A stretch of 17,209 nucleotides of DNA from CAYRHS01 sp964424125 (GTDB lineage: Bacteria > Actinomycetota > Acidimicrobiia > IMCC26256 > JAOSJL01): assembly GCA_964424125.1 (NCBI GenBank), contig CAYRHS010000061.1:1-17209 (forward strand), written 5' to 3'. Positions within the stretch are counted from its first letter, which is position 1; every line of letters begins with the position of its first letter. The notes below the pieces were generated by a model. The model saw only the letters and a list, made by a program, of their open reading frames with translations. It was not told the DNA's origin and searched no databases. The translations under genes were made by a program, and so were the position numbers. Shown here one piece after another: positions 13,908 through 17,209 of this stretch.

Positions 13908-15179
13908 TCAGAGCTGAAGGCGCGGGACCGCTTCCCGTTCCCCCGCGTCCTCGGGACGGAGCACCCACGCCCAGACCAACAAGTTGACGGCGTAGACGAG
14001 GATGCCGAAACGAACCGCGGGCGCGAAGGCGACCACACCCGCGATCAGGAGCCCGGCAATCAGGGCCGCGGCTGCCGGCGTGCGCGGCGGACGGCGCCAG
14101 AGGATGAACGCCATCGACACGAGCAAAGCGAGCGGCAGCGCCACCCCGAGCACCGCTCCGCCCCCGGGGACGAGGCTCGTGAGCAGGCGGCCCAGGGTCG
14201 GGCTGGCGGCCGCGCTCGCTTCACTGCTCAGCCCGAGCGGGAAGCGCACCGCGTCCTCGATGAACGCCCCCGGGTCCCAGATCACGAAGGGCAGGACGAC
14301 CGGAACGAGCACGAGACCGGTCGCGGCAAGCATCCGACCTCGCGCCGGTTCGTCATCGCGGTCGCGCGCCGCGACGACGAGGAACGGAATGAGCGGCCAC
14401 GCCAGTTGCTTCATTGCCGCGGCGAGGCCGATCGCGACACCGGCCGCGACCGGATGTCGACGGTCGACGAGCACCAGCGCGAGGAGCATCAGCGCGAGCA
14501 CCGGTAGGTCGTCACCTCCGGTCGCGAGGACGAGCGCGCCCGTCGGGAGCACCGCCAGAACCTGGAGCGCGCGGAGGAGCGGCATCCGCCGGCGAGCGAC
14601 GGCTAGGGCGAGCGCGAACACCGCCAGCGTCGCTGCTGTGAAGGCAACACGCGCGTCCGAGAGCGCCCCCAGACCATCGGGTACGGCTCCGAGGATCAGC
14701 ATCCCGGGCAAGTACGGATAGTGAGTTTGCGTCGCGGTCTTGCGCCGGGCGAGGAGCCCGTCGTCGAAGACGGCGTCGTAGGGATTCTCGCCGCGGAACA
14801 GCGCGGACGACGCCTGCTCGACCACGAGCACCTCGGACTGAGCGTGGTGGCCGAGGTGGTCGGCTGCACGCTTTGCGACCTGGTCGCCGAGCGGGGCGAT
14901 CGTGACCGCTCCGAGGAGCGCCAGCGTGAGGACGATCCGCGCGCGGGTACGCGAGGCACGCGGCGCAGCGATCGCGAGCACCACGACCAACACCGCCGCG
15001 ATCGCATACGGCCAGAACGTCATCCGGCCCCATGCCTGATGCGGTGCGAGCCCGAAGCGGGCCGCCAGGAGCGCGAACGCCGCGGAACTCGCGAAGAGCG
15101 CGGCCTCGAGCCATGGCACGCGTCGCCACGTGCACTGATCAGGGCTCACGGATACCGGAGCGTCGACGTCCGCTTCCAT
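13908..15179 (-). CDS. GT87/DUF2029-family polytopic glycosyltransferase
   Basis: A 423-residue membrane protein with about ten to twelve hydrophobic segments. After two or three N-terminal helices, a large extracytoplasmic loop holds FRGENPYDAVF and THYPYLPGMLIL. The G-x-NPYD and YPYLPG pair is the hallmark of the GT87 (DUF2029) family, which includes the mycobacterial mannosyltransferase PimE. These GT-C enzymes use a polyprenyl-phosphate sugar on the outer face to extend lipid-linked glycans. The acceptor here is unknown. The start ATG at 15179 opens a hydrophilic leader (MEADVDAPVSV) before the first helix; the frame runs 33 codons further upstream without a better site. It is coupled to the PAP2_3 gene and divergent from the DUF308-DUF389 gene. 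Confidence 0.87.
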   Translation of the reverse strand: MEADVDAPVSVSPDQCTWRRVPWLEAALFASSAAFALLAARFGLAPHQAWGRMTFWPYAIAAVLVVVLAIAAPRASRTRARIVLTLALLGAVTIAPLGDQVAKRAADHLGHHAQSEVLVVEQASSALFRGENPYDAVFDDGLLARRKTATQTHYPYLPGMLILGAVPDGLGALSDARVAFTAATLAVFALALAVARRRMPLLRALQVLAVLPTGALVLATGGDDLPVLALMLLALVLVDRRHPVAAGVAIGLAAAMKQLAWPLIPFLVVAARDRDDEPARGRMLAATGLVLVPVVLPFVIWDPGAFIEDAVRFPLGLSSEASAAASPTLGRLLTSLVPGGGAVLGVALPLALLVSMAFILWRRPPRTPAAAALIAGLLIAGVVAFAPAVRFGILVYAVNLLVWAWVLRPEDAGEREAVPRLQL

Positions 15180-15198
15180 CGGAGCAATCCCTGCTGTC

Positions 15199-15214
15199 GG
15201 ACCGGTGCCGGTCC
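15199..15214. promoter_or_regulatory. 16-base palindrome between divergent GT87 and DUF308-DUF389 genes
   Basis: GGACCGG (15199-15205) and CCGGTCC (15208-15214) are perfect inverted arms around TG. It lies 20 bases upstream of the GT87 start in a 113-base divergent region, a typical place for an operator serving one or both genes. I saw no convincing -35/-10 pair beside it. Confidence 0.5.
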
Positions 15215-15292
15215 AGAAGCCGCCGCAAACGAACAGTCGATGATACCGACGGAGAACACCACCTGCCTGCCCCCGCACGCTTGAATCAGGGG

Positions 15293-16837
15293 GTGAGCCG
15301 ATTCGTCAACCCCACGACGCTGCGAGCGGCCGTTGCCGTCGTTGCGGGTTTCGTGCTCCTGACGCGTCCCGACCGTGCTGACGAGCTCGCCGGGGTCGTC
15401 GTGGGCGTCGGGCTCGTGGTGACTGCCGGGATCGAGCTCTGGCAACGAAGCCGAAGCATACCGATACGCACCCGCACCTGGGTGGCCGTCGCTGCACTGC
15501 TCGCCGGCGGATTGCTGATCGTCTCGCCCAACGCGTCGCTGGCGTTCGTCGGGCTGGTCCTCGGACTCGTCCTGCTCGTCTACGGGTTCGTCGACATCGT
15601 CGGCGCGTTCCGACGGCGGGAGGGCGACGACGCTCGCTGGCGGCTCGTACGAGGTGCGCTCCTCGGTGCGCTCGGGGTCGGGGCGACAGCGTTCCCAACG
15701 GCCGCAGTCACCTTCACCGTCTTGACCGTCGGAGCGGTGTGGATCGTCGCCGGCGCCATCATGGTGATCGCTCAGGTGCGCGCCGGCGAGGGAGGCCTCG
15801 AACCGGCCGAGCCGGTCCCGGTGGACGCGCAGCAGATCGTGACACGTTGGCTGCGAAAGCACGAGCTCGAGCCGGACGGGCGCCAGGCCATCGTCACCAA
15901 GCTCTTCTTCGAAGGGGCGCAGTTCCGCCAGCGACTCGGGCGCTTCGCCGTGTTGATGGCCCTCGCGGTAGCGATCTCGACGTTCGGCCTCGTGAGCGAC
16001 TCGACCGCGGTCGTGATCGGCGCCATGCTCATCGCACCGCTGATGACACCCATCATGGCGCTCGCCGCGGCGCTCGTCATGGGTTGGCCGAATCGAGCCC
16101 TGCGCTCCGCGCTGACGGTGCTCGGCGGTGTCGTCGGCTCGGTCGTCCTTGCCTTCCTGATCGCCACGTGGGTCCCGCAGATCCCCAGCACCGTGATGAA
16201 CAGCCAGGTCACCTCACGGGTGAGCCCCACGATGATCGATCTCCTCATCGCGCTCGCGGCAGGCGCGGCGGGGGCGTTCGCCATCAGTCGACCGGACGTC
16301 GCCGACTCGCTGCCCGGTGTGGCGGTGGCCGTCGCGCTGGTCCCTCCACTGAGCGTCATCGGGCTCACGCTGGAGTTCGGCCAGTACGCCGACGCGCTCG
16401 GCGCCCTCCTGCTGTTCGCGACCAACTTCGTCGCCATCATCCTCGCGGGAAGCGTGGTCTTCGTCCTCGTCGGCTTCACACCGCTGTTCCGCCTCGAACA
16501 GCACGGCCGCCAGATCCGCACCTCCTTCGCGACCGTGTGCATCGGCGCGCTCCTGGTCATGGCCCCGCTCGTCGCGACCGGGCAACGGATCACCGCCGAC
16601 GCCCTGGCCACGAACGAGGCCGAGTCCGCCGTCGACGACTGGCTCACGGGCACCAGCTTCTCGCTGGTCAATATCGCCATCGACGGCACGGACGTCAGCG
16701 TCGTCATCGCGGGACCCGGCAACCCGCCGCCGTTGAACGAGCTCGGCAGTTCGCTCGCGGACGGACTCCAGCGCGAAGTGAATCTGGACCTGCGCGTCGT
16801 CGCCCAGGAGCAGGAATCCGGAACCTACGACGGTTGA
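15293..16837 (+). CDS. DUF308-like/DUF389 fusion membrane protein
   Basis: A 514-residue integral membrane protein. Residues 10-162 form six short hydrophobic hairpins like the HdeD/DUF308 module (for example VVGVGLVVTAGIELW and LGLVLLVYGFVDIVGAF, two similar repeats). Residues 205-425 form the DUF389 core, with STAVVIGAMLIAPLMTP (237-253) and PDVADSLPGVAVAVALVPPL (334-353). The last 85 residues are soluble. The DUF389 function is not established; DUF308 proteins are linked to acid or membrane stress in enterobacteria. The GTG at 15293 follows a purine-rich AGGGG that is too close to be a good ribosome site; TTG at 15281 is an alternative. The frame is open upstream to 15032, but that part is a hydrophilic mirror of the GT87 gene. 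Its 3' end overlaps the convergent RDD gene by 13 bases. Confidence 0.88.
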   Translation: MSRFVNPTTLRAAVAVVAGFVLLTRPDRADELAGVVVGVGLVVTAGIELWQRSRSIPIRTRTWVAVAALLAGGLLIVSPNASLAFVGLVLGLVLLVYGFVDIVGAFRRREGDDARWRLVRGALLGALGVGATAFPTAAVTFTVLTVGAVWIVAGAIMVIAQVRAGEGGLEPAEPVPVDAQQIVTRWLRKHELEPDGRQAIVTKLFFEGAQFRQRLGRFAVLMALAVAISTFGLVSDSTAVVIGAMLIAPLMTPIMALAAALVMGWPNRALRSALTVLGGVVGSVVLAFLIATWVPQIPSTVMNSQVTSRVSPTMIDLLIALAAGAAGAFAISRPDVADSLPGVAVAVALVPPLSVIGLTLEFGQYADALGALLLFATNFVAIILAGSVVFVLVGFTPLFRLEQHGRQIRTSFATVCIGALLVMAPLVATGQRITADALATNEAESAVDDWLTGTSFSLVNIAIDGTDVSVVIAGPGNPPPLNELGSSLADGLQREVNLDLRVVAQEQESGTYDG

Positions 16838-17209
16838 CTCGGCGTCGACGTGCGGCGAGGAACGAGCCGGGCCACGCCGTGGGGACGGGGAGCAAACATC
16901 GACCCGACGTGTGCGTCCCAGTCATACACGACGCAGGTGCCGGCGATGTAGTCATGCCAGCCCCGCCGCGTCGGGCTCACCACGATCCACGCGAAACCGA
17001 GCCCGAAGGGGATCAGCGCGATGAACCAGCCCACGATCCGCCGGAGCGCCCGGACCCACCCGATGCGGCCCCCGCTCGGCGTGACGATCCGCAGCCCGAG
17101 GAGCAGCTTGCCCAGGGTCTGGCCCGCGACGCTCCAGCTCACCCACGCGTACAGGAAGATCCAGAACGTGAAGCTGGCGGCCCAGCCCAACTCGTTGAAG
17201 CTCAGCGGG
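16825..17209 (-). CDS. RDD-family membrane protein, 5' end cut by the window edge
   Basis: At least 128 residues are open to the right edge, so the N-terminal part is missing, including the Arg-Asp-Asp region that names the family. What remains fits the family's second half: a helix ending FLYAWVSWSVAG, then QTLGKLLLGLRIV (the conserved GxTxGKxxxGLRVV block), then RALRRIVGWF, a helix, and RRGWHDYIAGTCVV, matching the WHDxxAgTxVV signature. The C-terminal 30 residues are hydrophilic. RDD proteins are small membrane proteins, some linked to ion or osmolyte exchange; the role here is unknown. A TTG at 17190 is not a convincing start. Confidence 0.9.
   Translation of the reverse strand, partial: PLSFNELGWAASFTFWIFLYAWVSWSVAGQTLGKLLLGLRIVTPSGGRIGWVRALRRIVGWFIALIPFGLGFAWIVVSPTRRGWHDYIAGTCVVYDWDAHVGSMFAPRPHGVARLVPRRTSTPSQPS

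Noticed and set aside
15032..15292. Upstream extension of the DUF308-DUF389 gene.
   Set aside because: It overlaps the GT87 start and encodes an Arg/Pro-rich stretch with no resemblance to either domain.

Overview
The window is GC-rich DNA from a bacterium, very probably an actinobacterium. An acidimicrobial or related uncultured lineage fits best, but that placement is inference. The clues are the strong GC bias with GTG/TTG starts, a pyruvoyl-type arginine decarboxylase, a GT87 polytopic mannosyltransferase-like protein, and a Ca2+-dependent PI-PLC of the Streptomyces type. A run of ten Ns at 570-579 shows this is a scaffolded draft or metagenome assembly. The window is almost fully coding: 14 protein genes, two of them cut by a window edge, and no gene-free stretch above about 150 bases. 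I saw no tRNA, rRNA, CRISPR array, transposase or integrase.

Layout. (1) 2-627 (+) is an incomplete membrane protein with a VC0807-like C-terminal half, interrupted by the gap. (2) 661-1428 (+) is an alpha/beta hydrolase. (3) 4134-1432 (-) is a tight three-gene unit: PlsY-like acyltransferase, MFS transporter, DegV fatty-acid-binding protein. Divergent from it is a secreted PI-PLC lipoprotein (4278-5477, +), and a bulged 13-bp inverted repeat lies between them. (4) 12985-5493 (-) is a run of six co-directional genes: small membrane protein, GNAT-like protein, pyruvoyl-dependent arginine decarboxylase, MASE-like/GAF/PAS/GGDEF/EAL protein, a second GGDEF protein with a related membrane domain, and a thioredoxin. 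A sigma70-like promoter overlapped by a perfect inverted repeat sits just upstream (13054-13082). (5) 15179-13085 (-) is a coupled pair, GT87 glycosyltransferase and PAP2_3-type phosphatase/phosphotransferase. (6) 15293-16837 (+) is a DUF308-DUF389 fusion, separated from the GT87 gene by a palindrome-bearing divergent region. (7) 17209-16825 (-) is an RDD-family protein cut by the right edge.

How the genes may work together (inference). Two themes stand out. The left half looks like envelope lipid turnover: a secreted PI-PLC, a hydrolase, a FakB-like fatty-acid binder, a PlsY-like acyltransferase and an MFS transporter that could move lipids. The middle looks like an amine-to-second-messenger unit: arginine decarboxylation to agmatine, a possible N-acyltransferase made from the same message, then two membrane-anchored c-di-GMP enzymes sharing an unnamed multi-pass input domain. 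That second arrangement is the best candidate for an undescribed system. All catalytic motifs needed for it are intact in the sequence, but the functional link is untested.
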